The position numbers were made by a program, and so were the translations under genes. A stretch of DNA of 64,000 nucleotides from Flaveria trinervia (lineage: Eukaryota > Streptophyta > Magnoliopsida > Asterales > Asteraceae), in the NCBI GenBank assembly GCA_025506515.1, contig CM046451.1:53210356-53274355 (forward strand), given 5' to 3'. How positions within the stretch are numbered: the stretch's first letter is position 1; each line of letters begins with the position of its first letter. The notes beneath the pieces are model-generated. The model saw nothing but the letters and a program-made list of their open reading frames with translations. It was not told the DNA's origin and did not search any database. This document shows, in pieces, positions 1 through 11,629 of the stretch.

Positions 1-3
1 AGG
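1..3. other. Target-site duplication of element A (left copy, cut by window edge)
   Basis: The window opens with AGG directly before the LTR end TGTTAGG. The other flank of element A at 12886-12890 is AAAGG, so these bases match the last three of a 5-bp duplication; the first two lie outside the window. Confidence 0.7.
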
Positions 4-726
4 TGTTAGGACCTGGTATTTGAACGAAACACCAACTGATTAACGTGTTAAACCAAACCAAATTATGCAGAATCCTATTTGATTGGCGATCCAATCAGTG
101 AGAACACACGTAGACACAATAATGTATTGAATCTAATGTCAAGAATCGATTAGGAATTGATCTACCGCGTTCTATGAACTTGGAGTATGAACTTAGAGGC
201 TTCTGGATGGCTAGGGTACGTTTGGAGTCGAAGTGGATTGAGTTCTTACGTTTTTCCATGAATTAGGTGGTATTTATAGGTTAGGGTTTCTCATTCGGGC
301 GATTGCACCCTTAGCATGGTTCATTCGTGCGATTGAGCCATGCGGTTGTTCCATTCACACGACTGAGTCAGTCGCATGAACTTGTTCAGTCGTATGGACT
401 ATTTAGGCGCATGGACACTCAATCGCATGGTCATTCGGACGCATGACCAGTGTTTGGGCGCATGGTCCAGTCGGACGCATGTGAACTTCACTTAACCAAA
501 GTTTGAAATGTATTAATTATTATAACATTATGTATATCAATTCAAACAATCACACATGTATATAATCTAGTCAATATGCGTTACCCAACTCGTTAATGAA
601 ATATTAAACATTATAAATCACAACCCAACATTATCATTTCATTAAGTACCCCATATTACATAAGTGCAAGAAATTCAAGACATATTACATTGAAATCAGG
701 ATCTAGGTACATAACGTGTATCAAAA
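4..726 (-). repeat. 3' LTR of element A
   Basis: This 723-bp LTR aligns along its whole length with 12144-12885. On the minus strand it would start TGTTGATACAC; the right copy shows that end intact, while this copy has one C-to-A change (plus-strand CAAAA instead of CAACA). It holds repeats of the CAGTCG/CGACTG word and a TATAAATA box (minus strand, 271-278). Confidence 0.93.
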
Positions 727-737
727 AACTCCCCCTT
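727..737 (-). other. Polypurine tract of element A
   Basis: On the minus strand this reads AAGGGGGAGTT and abuts the 3' LTR, as expected for the plus-strand DNA primer. Element B has the identical tract at 42802-42812. Confidence 0.88.
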
Positions 738-751
738 GGACCTAGATCTAT

Positions 752-3700
752 CTATTGCCTTACATCTTTCATAACTTCCTTAAACTTCTTGTACTTAGCT
801 TCGTTGGTGACTCCTGTATTTATCTCGAAAGCAAAACAGAGTCATATTACATTCTAAAATTGCAAAGCTTGTACTATATCTTGTGAGTCATAGAACAATG
901 GCCACTTGTATAATGTATAAACATCATTAGTTGACAAGTTGGTGAGCCACATTGGGTCAAACACGCTTATGGTTTCCATTGTACCATTTCTATTCAAGAC
1001 TATCACGCCTCTCCCATTCTCCAATCGTAGTACCACCATTTGAAGTGTGGAGTGAAGTCCTGAGGCATCTCACGTAGTGGGATCTTTGACATTGTATGAG
1101 GTGGACTCCATTTCAACACTACTTTTGGTTTGCCAGTTATGCCGTCAACCTTAGATCGTCTGATGTACCTCGTTCTTTGTTGAGGTTTGAAGTTAACCCA
1201 TGTGGTGTGGTACTCCCTCTTTAGAGTTGCTTCAAACTAGCCTGATATCTTACGAGGGTCAGCGTATAGCAATTTTTATTTTGTTAACTGGTTAAGCTCA
1301 AAACCTGGTAGAGTCTTGAGATCATGTGGGAATCTGAAGTACTCAATTCCCTTCTGACATTTAACAGCATAAACATTGAGGTCTTCAAAATGTGCCCATG
1401 CTATGATCCTGCCTGCCACCTTTTGATGTTTCTTGACTTTATACAACTTGGTGTAGATAGTTGATTTTGTAGCATTGCATTGGGGTCTTAGGTCGTCAAA
1501 GCAAGCAGCTCACTCAGCCTTTCTGATATTGACTTCAGCATTCGTGGCTTGGGTTGTATCTTCTTTCTTGTCTGACTCTTCTTCCATTTTATCCAGAGTC
1601 TCGAAGGTCTCACTGACAAGTTTGTCACCCAGATTGGGTACCACATTGCCTTCATTGTCAGTGTACTCTGGATAATGTTGATCAGTGACATCTTCTATCT
1701 CAATCTCATCAATGTCATTGAGTTCGTCGTCACTATCACCTTGGACTGTTGGAACATTTTTCACGATCTCGTTGGCATTTAGTTTGAACATTTCGGCCAA
1801 CTGCTCGTCAGTAAAGTCGTGAATTATCTCCCCCTCTTCTGGGGTGTAACTCAAAGATATCCTTATGATCCTTTGCAGATCAAGAATCATGGTTAATTGA
1901 GTCTTGACCTGCTAAAGGGGATCTACATCATATTCATCCCTCTGAAAATTTGGATCTGTTTGATTTACACATTCAACACAACAATCATTAGGTCATAATC
2001 AATACAGAAACATTGATATTAAATATAACAGTCATTACATTAAGTTGATACATGACTCAAATACATATGATTCCAATAACATAAATAACTAAACATTACT
2101 CTTATCCTAAATCATCTGCTCTTTTGCTCACAGGGTGGATGTGGAGGCACCTTGATCTTGTGCTCTTTTAGTCCTCCTTTCATTGGTAGGTGTGGCACCC
2201 GCAGCAGGTGAGTCATCATCTTCATCATCAACCACATCGTTTCCAGCATCACCAACAACATCGGTATCATCATCACCATCCTCATCCTCATCATCACTGT
2301 CATCATCACTATCATCTCCATGCCCTTCCTTGATCTTCAGGGGCTCTTCCTTGGATCCCTTGAGACGTAGCATGATGGTCTTGTTAGTGGTCTCCAACTC
2401 CTCAATCCTCTTTACTGATTGGACATTCTGCTTCTGGAGTTGGGACATTTCTGCACGCTGAGCATCCATCAGCTAGGCCTGCTGAGATATCTGCAGAGCT
2501 TGGGTAGTAGTAAGGTCTACTAGCTGTCGTAACTGAGCATTCTTCTCTTTGTCTGCAACCAACAACCTCAGCACCATACAGTTAAGTGCTCAGAGCTGTT
2601 CCTCTACCCCACTGGGAGGGAGAGGTGATCCTGATGTGTAGGAGGGGAATGATAGTGGTATAGCATGGTGGCTAGTGGTGGTGGTGGTGGTTGTGGTGTA
2701 GATTGAGGGTGGAATAACTGGTGGAGGTGTGGCTGTAGTAGTGGAGGGTGAAGGCATGTCTATAGTAGTGGAGGGTGGAGGTGTGGTGGTGATAGTGGGT
2801 GGTATGGTAATGGTGGTAGCTGTGATGGTGCTAGTGGGTGGAGTAGTGGTGTTAGAAGTAGTGGTGGTGGTGGTAGTGATGAAGGTGAGTTGTCTCTTCT
2901 TCTTCTTCTTCTTCATGCCGTGGGGCTGAGCCATCCTCTTTTTCCTCGATCCTGTCGAGGAGGATGCTCCCCCTAGAACACGGCTTGGCTGATCAGGAAC
3001 ATATGTTGGATCATTGTCAGTGTCTCTCAACCTGCCAGGGCGTTCACCAACCGTCCGAAGCCCTCGTTCTGTGGCAACGACTTTACTGCCCACAGTCCGA
3101 GTCAACGTCTCCTCATCTGACTCCTCCTCCTCACCAAGTATGAAATCCTGGTGGAATCCAGTAGTCTTAGCTCCATCTCTAGTGCGGGCAGATGCTGGAG
3201 ATGCTATATCAGTAGTAGGAACCCTTGGTTGAGTGGGCCCTATTTTCCAGCATCTCCAGCATCCCCGCTATCATCATCATCGGAGTCATCCTCCGGAAGC
3301 TGTAGTTGCTCTACCTTAGAGTCACTATCAACGTGACAACATTTACGCCTAACTGATGCCACATAATCCTCCCGGGCCAGATGCCTGAACACTCTCCTCA
3401 CAGGGGCTTAACGTGCTTCCCCCTGTAGACCTTCATACGACCCAAAGTAGTGTTGTCCGTCACCTCGAGGATCACCACATCCTCCTTCTCCTTGGCAAGG
3501 AAGGGAGCTTCTGGTCAATAATTGGCTGCATGAATCGAGGGTACATGCAGAAGCCCTCCTTCCCTTTCCCTTCAATGTTTTCCACAAAGTGGGTGAAGAT
3601 CATCTTAGAGAAGCTGAACAGATGGTTCAGCACCAACGCTGCACACGCGTTCTGGATCTGATCTGTCAGCTTATGAAATCCTCCCTTCCGAGATGCTATG

Positions 3701-4137
3701 CACTTCAGCAGCACATGTGCTAGGTACTTCAACTAGGGACATAGGTTGCTCTTGTTGAGCACTCCTGCATTGATGTCCCCATAGTACTTAGCTCTAATGA
3801 AACATCCTCGGACAGTATGGGGGTGTAGTCTAGTGGGATAGACAGCATCGTCCCTAAACTGCAGCACCGTCCTGAGATCATCCTCAGTGATATCAATGGC
3901 CTCTCCAAAAATAGAACTCCTAATGCGATGAGGCTCCGAGGATCTATCGACAACTGCGCCTTCCAATAAGGCCTGTTGAATAGAGCGATACGGAGTACAT
4001 GGAGTAGATATGGCATGAGAGATCCTCGATCTCCTCAGGAACGAGATAATGTCAGAAAAGTCTGAAGCATTTCTGGATGTCAGATCCAGATGAGCACAAA
4101 TGTTATGCTTAGTGCTCATAGTCCACCGACTCGCCAT
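752..4137 (-). pseudogene. Third ORF (env-like position) of element A, broken
   Basis: A chain of minus-strand frames fills the space between spacer and 3' LTR: 4137-3472, 3105-2590, 2469-2128, 1890-1510 and 1039-854, ending at a TAG at 752-754. Starting from the ATG at 4137, the parts in order are an N-terminal globular domain (FLRRSRISHAIS, GDINAGVLNKSNLCP), a basic KKKKKKR cluster, a Thr/Pro-rich stretch, a Gln-rich coiled coil, an Asp/Glu tract, and a C-terminal domain with WWYYDWR and VFDPMWLTNL. I see no signal peptide or membrane helix, so envelope function is only implied by position. Frames break at about 3732, 3470, 2580, 1500 and 1040. Element B at 39357-42787 is the better copy. 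Function unknown. Confidence 0.8.
1956..2099 (-). other. Candidate intron within the third ORF of element A
   Basis: Minus-strand GTAATG at 2099 and an AACAG acceptor at 1956 bracket 144 bp that align with the 146-bp intron candidate in element B. The exon on each side is homologous to B's at constant length. A has two in-frame stops just before the donor, so here only the sites, not the frame, are preserved. Confidence 0.4.
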
Positions 4138-4166
4138 CTGTTACAAAATGAATATAAACGTTAGTA
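4138..4166 (-). promoter_or_regulatory. 3' splice acceptor and branch-point-like sequence ahead of third ORF (A)
   Basis: Directly before the ATG the minus strand reads a TACTAAC box (4160-4166), then about 20 T-rich bases, then TTGTAACAG abutting the ATG at 4137. This is a textbook plant/yeast branch-plus-acceptor layout. Elements B, C, E and F show the same layout at the same place. Confidence 0.55.
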
Positions 4167-4228
4167 TAGGTTGATGAATAATATCTTGAATCACTTGGAC
4201 TTGAGTTTCTTTCTGTTTTGTTGTGCGA

Positions 4229-4440
4229 ATGAGACTGTGCGACTGAGATCTAGTCGTGCAAATGAGATCTAGTCGTGCGAAATAACTCTTACGTACAACT
4301 TGTCATGCGACTGAGCTCATACGGATGTAAACTCATTCGTGTATGTCAGTCGGGGGACTGAACTCTTATGCATGGTCCAGTCGTGTGGCTTAGCCATTCG
4401 CACTACTCAGTGGTGCAACTGAAGTTCATCTACCCTTCCA
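4229..4440. repeat. Array of GTCGTGCGACTG-type palindromic words (A spacer, proximal)
   Basis: About ten degenerate copies of a word centred on TCGTGCGA with flanking CAG/CTG occur here, for example GTGCGACTGAG and ATTCGTG. The same word fills the LTRs and the leader of A and B. Confidence 0.75.
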
Positions 4441-4844
4441 TTTGCATGACAGACTGCTGTTAAATTCAAATTCAAGTTTTGATCAATTCTTATGATTAGA
4501 CGTCGTGTTTTGGTTCATTGGACTCGCAATCATTATACTTAACACCTAATAACATTAATTTCAGTTGTTGGCTTAGATTAATTAGGTTATTTAGTCAAAC
4601 AATTCTCGGTTCTTGGTTTTGGCCGAAATTGTCAATTTTGGAGTAAATTTGAGGGAAATATGATTGTATTGAGCCGCATTATACCTGTAAAGTCAGTGGA
4701 AAACGTCAGTACACAAGAATCAGTGATATTGTATGCTAAAACGAAATTTTGGCAGGGTAACGATGTGTCATGCGACTTAGGACGATTTAGGGGTGATGAA
4801 TGACTGCGACCGAATGCCCATTTATATATACTAGGGTTCCCTTC

Positions 4845-5125
4845 AGTCGTGCGACTGAGCCCAGTCACATAAGTTGTTCGTGCGACTGGCACAGTCGGAC
4901 ATCTTCAGTCGTGCGACTTAGATTAGTCGTACAACTGTGTCATTCGGTCACCTTCATTCATGTGGTTTGCCCATTTTACGTGTCCAATCATGTGATTTGA
5001 GTCGTTCAGATGGTCCAATCACACGTATGGCCCATACGTGTGGGTTAACCATGCGATTGGGCACATTCGCATCCTTCAATCGTACGACTGGTCCATGATC
5101 ATGGTCCAGTCGTGCGAATGAATCA
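4845..5125. repeat. Array of CAGTCGTGCGACTG words (A spacer, distal)
   Basis: Clear near-perfect copies include CAGTCGTGCGACTG at about 4845 and 4908, then degenerate forms such as CATTCATGTG and CAATCGTACGACTG. Each is a near-palindrome able to fold back on itself. Confidence 0.8.
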
Positions 5126-5201
5126 TACCAATGGCTTTTAACTTTATGCCCATTTTACATTTTACACCCTTTTAACTTTTGAATAAACGTTATGTGCATT
5201 T

Positions 5202-5293
5202 GATCATCTCAGACATGATCATTTTACCTAGAGAAAACCTTTGATCACCTCAGACGTGATCCTTTAAAAACATTTTGTCACCTCAGACGTGAC
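5202..5293. repeat. Three hairpin units with constant CTCAGAC loop (A)
   Basis: Units at 5202-5220, 5243-5261 and 5277-5293 have the form GATCACCTCAGACGTGATC: a 5-6-bp inverted repeat around the seven-base loop CTCAGAC. Stem bases vary between units while pairing and loop are kept. Element B has four such units at 38156-38289. Confidence 0.85.
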
Positions 5294-5881
5294 CTTTTAG
5301 ACGATAAGGTCCCTTATCAACTTCCATGACATAGTCTGATACTGAACGAATTGAAATAGACTAACTTTGTACATAAATAAAGGAAATAATACTGAAAACT
5401 TAAACCTAAAACATGTTTTTTTTGTGTTTTTGTGAGGGTTAACTCCTAATATGTAATTCTAAGGAATAATTTTTCTGAGAGAGTAGCCTCAGTCATTTAA
5501 ACCATACATGGTCTAATTCAAGTTGGAATCATACATGATATTCAAATCATTCAGGACAAGTTATTTAAAAACCTTGATGCTCTTCTTGTTTTTCATCAGG
5601 AGTCAGTCAGCAAATCTAGGAAATCATGCTAGTACTCTCAGGTCCCCACACTGATTTCAACTTTCAAGAATTGTAGCCACAATGATTGTCAGTATACTTG
5701 TCCTCTTAAATCCATAAACAGACTTTGAACATAGTTTGGTGATAGTTTAAGGTTTGTTTATTTCAACAACATTTGTGGATCACACACTTATATGGTAATC
5801 AACATTCCTCAGGAGATTTTGGAGCGGTCTCAAGGTAGTGTTCAAGAAGAGACTATTCTTAGAACCTTCAAAGAGAAGCCA

Positions 5882-5991
5882 ATCCTCAGGTCAGTGCCAC
5901 CGCACAGCAGAGAGGCGACAAACAACAATAAGTTCTAGAGTATATAGGTTATTCTTATCCTCAGGTCAGTGCCACCGCACAACAAAGAGGC
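5882..5991. repeat. Pair of 35-bp direct repeats, 75 bp apart (A)
   Basis: The block starting ATCCTCAGGTCAGTGCCACC at 5882 recurs at 5957 with about two changes. Element B holds the same pair at the same 75-bp spacing at 37470 and 37545. Confidence 0.85.
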
Positions 5992-6512
5992 ACATAACCT
6001 ATCTTCTTGTTTGAGCATTTTCATTCATTTTTGCACAGATCTCACCAATAACATAGGTTATCAATTTGATTGCATTTGCATTGTTTTATGTGCTTTTGCT
6101 CGTCAAATTTGTGGCGTTTATTTTGCTCGTCACCCCTTATTGGAATCTTGTTGATTGTGTTAACCAAGGATAAGGTGTTACTCACAGCTAGTCAAACATT
6201 TCGATCACCAAAAAGGTCTAGACATCTAATGTGTTGAATCAACCGACATATCATCTGTAGTCTAGCAACCTCTAGGTCTACTTTCTTTGTGTTACCTTAG
6301 TAGTAGCTAGCTTATCTATCATATTTCCTTTTACATTGCTCAGACTACACAAACTTATAGTTGAGCTTTGCATCTTTTTCAATTTTGATTTTTATAGCCC
6401 CAAATGGTTTGTTCCTGTGTACTATCATATTCCAAAGATTGAATCAATATCACACATACGATCTTATTTTTATTAGCTTGCCTCTCCTTCTCCTCCATTT
6501 TTTTTGCCTAAA

Positions 6513-6526
6513 CCTATTCTCCCCCT
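6513..6526 (-). other. Internal polypurine tract downstream of RNase H (A)
   Basis: The minus strand reads AGGGGGAGAATAGG about 165 bp past the pol stop, followed by a longer purine-rich run. The same sequence follows pol in element B (36898-36911). It could act as a second plus-strand primer or be a relic of an ancestral 3' end. Confidence 0.5.
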
Positions 6527-6689
6527 AAAATTATAAAACCGTCACGGATTAGTGTTTTAGGATTTTAATAGGCAAGGAAATAACCAATTGTAATTAAACT
6601 ACTTAAATTAAGTAAAGACAAAAGACTAAAATAAAATAAAATTAAAAAATGTAAAAAAAAATAAAAGTAACTAGACACGAAGCATCGGA

Positions 6690-7285
6690 CTATACATGGT
6701 CATCTTCAGGAATGACCTCACTTTTCTTTTTAACTCCGTTGACCTCTAACAAATACAAAAAACGTGGTTTGTCAAATGCCTTTGTATAGAGGTCAGCGCA
6801 TTGAAAATCTGTGTTTATTTTTACCACATCGATTAAGTTCTTTTCAAAGCAATCACATATAAAGTGATATTTAATACCGATGTGTTTGGTCTTAGGATGT
6901 TGGACCGGGTTCTTAGTGACTGCTATTACAGCAGAGTTATCAACAAAGATAGGAGTAGAAGAGAAGTTAAAACTGTAATCCCGCATTTTCTGTTGAATCC
7001 ATATGATTTGAGAACAGCAGCTTGCAGCAGCAACGTATTCGGCTTCACAGGTTGACAATGCAATCGAGGTCTTCTTCTTACACTGCCAGGTTACTAATCT
7101 TCTTCCAAAGAACTGACACCCTGTTGATGTAGACTTGTAGTTCATCTTGCAGTCGTCGTAATCCGAGTCACAATACACTGTAAGTTCAAAGTCATCATCA
7201 TGAGGATACCACAACCCAAGTGTAGGTGTGCCCTTCAGATAACGAAAAATCCTTTTGACCCCAATCAGATGGTTCACCTTAGGCT
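6690..7285 (-). pseudogene. RNase H domain of element A Pol
   Basis: This minus-strand frame (open from 7277 to the stop at 6690) gives the Copia RNase H: KRIFRYLKGTPTLGLWYP, a CDSDYDDCK segment (family form SDSDYGGC), ALSTCEAEYVAAA, FVDNSAVIAVTKNP, KHIGIKYHFI and the terminal LYTKAFDKP. The Asp-Glu-Asp pattern is visible. It lacks the RT that should precede it: the frame enters from a deletion scar at about 7293-7303. It ends with a normal stop before the spacer. It would degrade the RNA of RNA-DNA hybrids if made in an RT fusion, which this copy cannot supply. Confidence 0.88.
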
Positions 7286-7292
7286 TTGCCTG

Positions 7293-7620
7293 ATATCATG
7301 AGCATAAACATACTTTGGCTCGAACTGAGACACAAAGCAGCGGTAGGCACTGTCGTGAATGTATCCCTTTTCCATCACAGAGGCATAATTAGCTGAGTAC
7401 AACTGATTTCTTGTCTGAACCCCTGAACTCACATCTCCTATCACTTATCCAAAGGATGATAGACATTTAGAGGTGAGCCGGGAGTTGTTGGAACTACTAC
7501 CTCTGAATCAAGAATTGTGAACATTTGGTTCTGAATCTAAGGCAATAGGAGTCTGAGGTTCCGAAGTCTCAGACGCATCACTATGAGATGCTTGTGGACT
7601 TGTGGTAGGCGGAGGCTGTA
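7293..7620 (-). pseudogene. Pol hinge between integrase and RT with two deletion scars (A)
   Basis: Minus-strand homology to the hinge of element B is seen here: PPTTSPQ, a run of Ser/Thr/Pro residues, a segment matching TRNQLYSA, and FEPKY just before the RT. At about 7619 the FGAPC motif of the integrase end jumps to PPTTSPQ, missing some 415 bp present in B. At about 7293-7303 the FEPKY segment jumps to the sequence just before the RNase H, missing some 890 bp that in B encode the RT core including YVDD. Both scars are seen by alignment with B. Confidence 0.8.
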
Positions 7621-8475
7621 CATGGAGCGCCAAACAAGTCGAGATACTCTAGGTTCGGTTTACGTCATTGTAGTAACTCGTAGCATGTTTTTCCATGGCG
7701 TTTCACTACCAGAACTCGATTAAGCGTGTAACACGCATTTGCCACTGCTTCATTCCAGAATTGAATAGGTAGTTTCGAGTCTGCCAACTGAATAGGTAGT
7801 TTCGAGCCTGCCGTCTCTATCAAGCTGCAATTCTTCCGTTCAGCCAACCCCGTTAATCCGAGGAGTGTAGGCAGAAGTGAATTGATGCACAATTCCCTTT
7901 TCCTTGCAATAGGTCTCCATCAACTGATTCTTGAACTCCGTTCTGTTGTCTGAGCGCACCTGTCTTACCTTCAGCTTGTATAGGGATTCCAGTGTAGATA
8001 CCAATTCCTTGAAGGATTCAAATGTTTCTGATTTGGATTTTAGAAACATTACCCAAGAGAATCTTGAGTAGTCATCAATAACTACATAGCAATACAAGTC
8101 GCTTGCGATGCTTGTTGTACTGACTGGACCAAACAGATCCATGTGAAGGAGCTCAAGAGGAAGTTCTATAGAATGAACTTTCTTTTCCTTATGAGACTTC
8201 TTCATCTGTTTGCCCGTTTTGCACGTAACACAGAAATCCAGGAGTTGGATGTTTTTGACATTTACTCCTCTCACTAGATCATTCTGGACCAAGTGATTCA
8301 CCTTCCTTGGATTTATGTGTCCCATTCTCGTATGCCAGGAGATGGAGTCCTTGTCAGTAGCTTTAGACAAGAAGCACTGAACTTCATGATCCGTTGTGGA
8401 GGCCTTTGAGAGATCCAAAACATAAAGATCATTATATCTTGAAGCTGACATTAGGATTTGGTCCTCTTGGATCAC
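7621..8475 (-). pseudogene. Integrase of element A (GAG-pre-integrase, zinc and DDE core)
   Basis: Frames 8475-7840 and 7892-7665 on the minus strand together give a Copia integrase. The HHCC zinc segment is present (WHTRMGHIN ... CVTCKTGK), then the first catalytic Asp in LHMDLFGPV, the second in RSDNRTEFKN (Gly replaced by Arg next to it) and the Glu in LAERKN after a frameshift near 7850-7880. Integrase joins the new cDNA to host DNA. A short duplication (SKLPIQ repeated) and the frameshift make it non-functional as written. Element B has lost this domain, so A carries what B lacks. Confidence 0.88.
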
Positions 8476-8951
8476 GTAGTCCTTCAGAACGTAGCACTTC
8501 TTATTGTCAAAGACTACTTTGAATCCTTTATCACATATTTAAGAAATTGAAAGCAAGTTATTTTGTAGTTGTTGGACATAGTTTACCTTATCAAACTTAA
8601 CTTTCTCATTTCCACTTCCCCTTGGGCTGTGATGTACCCGCCTTTGTTTCCAGAAAATGAAACATGCCCTCCTTTGATTTGTCTGATCTTTGATAAGAGA
8701 GCTCTGTTTCCTGTCATGTGCCTGGATGCTCCACTATCTACAATCCACGTCTTAGTCTCAGCACTATAGTGAACACCTTGCACATTCAATGAAAACATTA
8801 GTTCATTTTGAGGAACCCAAGCCTTCACTGGCTTGGGTTTCCCCGAGGCATCACACATCATAAACTCAATCCATTGACCCTTTGAGGTTGAGGGAAGCAC
8901 AGATTGCTGTTTGTTCTCATTTTCAGACACTGAGGCAGACTTTTCTTTCAT
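8476..8951 (-). pseudogene. Aspartic protease of element A
   Basis: The minus-strand frame 8951-8583 carries TWIVDSGASRHMTGN, the DSG active site of retrotransposon proteases (active Asp codon at 8736-8738), followed by GGHVSFSGNKGGYITAQGE. A frameshift near 8580 separates it from the downstream part (VNYVQQLQ- and DNKKCYVLK-like), which leads into the integrase. The enzyme would cut the Gag-Pol polyprotein. The catalytic motif is intact. Confidence 0.85.
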
Positions 8952-8971
8952 AGACCAGCTTTGTGTAGGGC

Positions 8972-9885
8972 CTATTTATGATAAACAAACGACTGACTGA
9001 TGGATTGAACTGCGGGTTCACTATCCCTTTTAGGAGGCGTCACTGAGTTCCTCTTAAAAGATCTATTTTTTGATGCAAGAAGTTCAACTTTCCTCTTCAG
9101 TGTCTGATAACAAGAACAATAAGACGCTATGTGACCATACTCTCCATAATTATAGCAGGATCTGCTTTCAACTTTATGGTTTATATGTTTTGGTGGAGAT
9201 GTAGATGTCACACAGTCAACCTTATTGTGTTTAGATTGAGACACTTCTTTATTAGATGTATGATTTGGTTTTACAAACTTAATTGTGTTAACTGGTTTTA
9301 CATCTTGTGTTTCTAGTTTACCTAGACTTTGACATGAAGCTCGTGATTGATTGGGTTATATAGTCCTTTTGGGTTTTGATTGACTTTGTTTGATCCTGAC
9401 TTTAACTTAACCTTTTCAAGCTTAATTGCTAAGTTAACACAAGGCATCTTTCCTTTTGCCTTAGAAGTGGCCTCCTTTTGTTTAGTGTCAGATTCATTTG
9501 ATTTACTTATGGAATCTGGATCACTAACAAGAGGAGTGGTCACCACGTGATCCTTGATAGGGTTATTGATAATTGGTTTACTTTTCGTGTTCATCAAGGT
9601 CTCAGGTGGTGGTGGAACCACTTTGTATCCCAATCCCTCCCTATTGTTTCTCTCTCTCACTAAGTGTTGGACAATATGAGATGAGCTTGTCCAATTGTGT
9701 AGTTTTTGTTTTAAGGAGTTGACTTCTACTTCTAAAACTACTTTTTGCTTCTTAGTGTCCTCTAGGGAGTTGAAATAATACCTAATGTCATTTGCTTGAT
9801 TAAATGCAACTAGCTCTGTTTCCTTAAGCTGTTTAATTAATAGGTCTATCTTTTCCTTATAACTATGCTCATTTTGTTTTAACAC
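8972..9885 (-). pseudogene. Gag-Pol linker with coiled coil and second CCHC knuckle (A)
   Basis: Frames 9885-9322 and 9244-8972 on the minus strand encode a lysine/glutamate-rich, heptad-patterned segment (IDLLIKQLKETELVAFNQ), a basic Ser/Thr linker (KVVPPPPETLMNTK), then a second zinc-knuckle relic CYNYGEYGHIASYC in which the second Cys has become Tyr. Element B keeps that knuckle as CYNCGECGHIASFC. A deletion of about 200 bp relative to B separates the two frames. SIRE-type elements often have two knuckles. Confidence 0.75.
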
Positions 9886-9900
9886 TCTATTAGCCTCAGT

Positions 9901-11629
9901 TCATAGTTCTAGATCCTTTACTAAGCAATCATTATGATCTAATAATCTAGCAAATTTCAAATCTATACTTTCTCTAAATTTATTGCATTCTAAACAAGCA
10001 TGATTATTGAACAACTGGTCAGTAGTACTTACCTGAGATGTTGAAGCGGAATCAGCCATTAGTGCAGAATCTTTTGTTTCTGGTTCTGGTGATTCTGACA
10101 TTGATGCAGATTTTTCTTTTTCAGGCAGGTGGTTGACCACATTTGCAGTGTCTTCAGAATTTAACATCACGATCTCTATTGCTATATCTCCTTCACTTGC
10201 AGAATCGTCATCAAGGTCCTCCACATTAGCTATGTTGGACTCTCCCGGTGAGACAAACCGGAAACTCCAGTCCTGTCCTTCATCCTCATTAGCAGTCAAG
10301 GCTTTGGGGTCCTTGCTTTATGAAGTAGAACTGCTAGATGTGGCTTTGTCCTCACGATTAAATGATGAGAAGGGATTGTCATTCCCAGTCTTCTTTGGCT
10401 TTACACACTCCCGCTTGAAATGTCCCTTCTCACCGCAGTTGAAACAGGTTACCTTTGATTTGTCGAAGCCAAAGGTTGTATCTTTGGTAGCAACCAAGTT
10501 CTGTCCGGTCATTTTGACAAACTTTTCAGCTTGTCGGACAGCACTTCCCAAAGCCCATATTATGTCTATTCGTTCCAACTCTACTTCGCCCACCTGTTCA
10601 AAATCTTCATAATCTTCATCTGCCAGGTGATGATTTCCAATCTTTCCAGCAACTAGTCCATCATAGGAGTGGACTACATCAGCTAAAAGGTCCAAGTGTT
10701 CTTTGGCCACCTCAACAGTCACATTACCGAAGTTATTTCAATTTTGCTGCATTAGCTTCAGGTATGATATACTGGGTGCCAGATGACCCTGACGTTTCGG
10801 ACCCTGAAGTTGACGGTTGTGCTAGAATTGCTGCACTTGAGACAAAGGCAGTTTGCAGTGGTGCTCCAGATGTCTTGACCGAAGGAGTTGCATTGTAGAG
10901 TGCAGGATGCTGATCGTAGTTGGCCTTTTGGGCTCTGTACTTCATCCTAAGCTCCTCTTCACTCAGTTTAAGAATGAAGTCATTTATGTCTAACTTCGAG
11001 AGCATTCCATTCTGTCTGAGATTTGAAACGAAGGATCCCCATTTCTCTGGTAGTCCATTAGCAAAGTTGGATACCTTATCCTCCATCGACGTAGTTACTC
11101 CATGAGTGTGCATCTCACTCATCAAGTTGTAGAATCTATCGACCACATCATCCAGGCCTTCCTTTCCGATTGAAGAGAAGTTGTCAAACTCCTTCTTCAA
11201 AGCTTTGGCCTTAATGGCCTTGAGTGAGGCATTTCCGTCATACCTCTTCTCCAACACATCCCATAGTTTCTTTGCTTGAGTATACTCCGAATACTGATGG
11301 AAGATATCCTTCGGAATAGACTGAGTGAGCAAAGCGTATACTTTCTTCTCAATGTTGTGTTTTACCTTCTGAGCATCCGACATCCTACTTAGAGTAAGTT
11401 TAACTCCATCTGCTCCTACGGGCATGATGTACCCCGACTCTATTGCCTCCCACAGATTTGTATCTACTCCGTTTAAGTAGATTTCAAAACGTTGCTTCCA
11501 TTGTGGGTAGTCATCTAACGTGATAAGCTTCGGGGGTTTATTGTGAATTTCCACTTCGTTCTTTAACAACAGTAGATTCTGAATACGAGTATCTCTACTT
11601 GTTGTGTATGCTGAAAACTAGTCCTCCAT
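9901..11629 (-). pseudogene. Gag of element A (UBN2-type capsid and CCHC knuckle)
   Basis: The ATG at 11629-11627 is followed three codons later by TAG where B has CAG. The long frame 11569-10733 has the Copia Gag signature (YPQWKQRFEIYLNG, LWEAIESGY, LWDVLEKRYDGN, LKKEFDNF, RFYNLMSEM). A frame break near 10725 precedes 10722-10318, which contains an intact CCHC zinc knuckle (CFNCGEKGHFKREC, 10405-10446), and a stop near 10318 precedes the acidic tail 10299-9901 (DWSFRFVSPGESNIA, DLDDDSASEGD). Gag builds the particle and binds the RNA through the knuckle. Confidence 0.88.

Larger units (their letters stand above)
4138..6689 (-). other. Pol-to-third-ORF spacer of element A (non-coding)
   Basis: There is no credible coding frame in these 2.5 kb. 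It holds, reading down the minus strand from pol, an internal polypurine tract, a pair of 35-bp repeats, three 17-19-bp hairpins and two arrays of CAGTCG/CGACTG words, ending at the splice-acceptor-like site. Element B has the same order at 36756-39356. Confidence 0.75.

Noticed and set aside
2183..2929. Plus-strand Ser-rich and Val/Gly-rich frames in element A
   Set aside because: Antisense shadows of the acidic and Thr-rich parts of the third ORF on the minus strand.
4632..6154. Small open frames in the spacer of A as possible genes
   Set aside because: No homologous frame in the matching spacer of B, no domain features, and they cross hairpin and word arrays.
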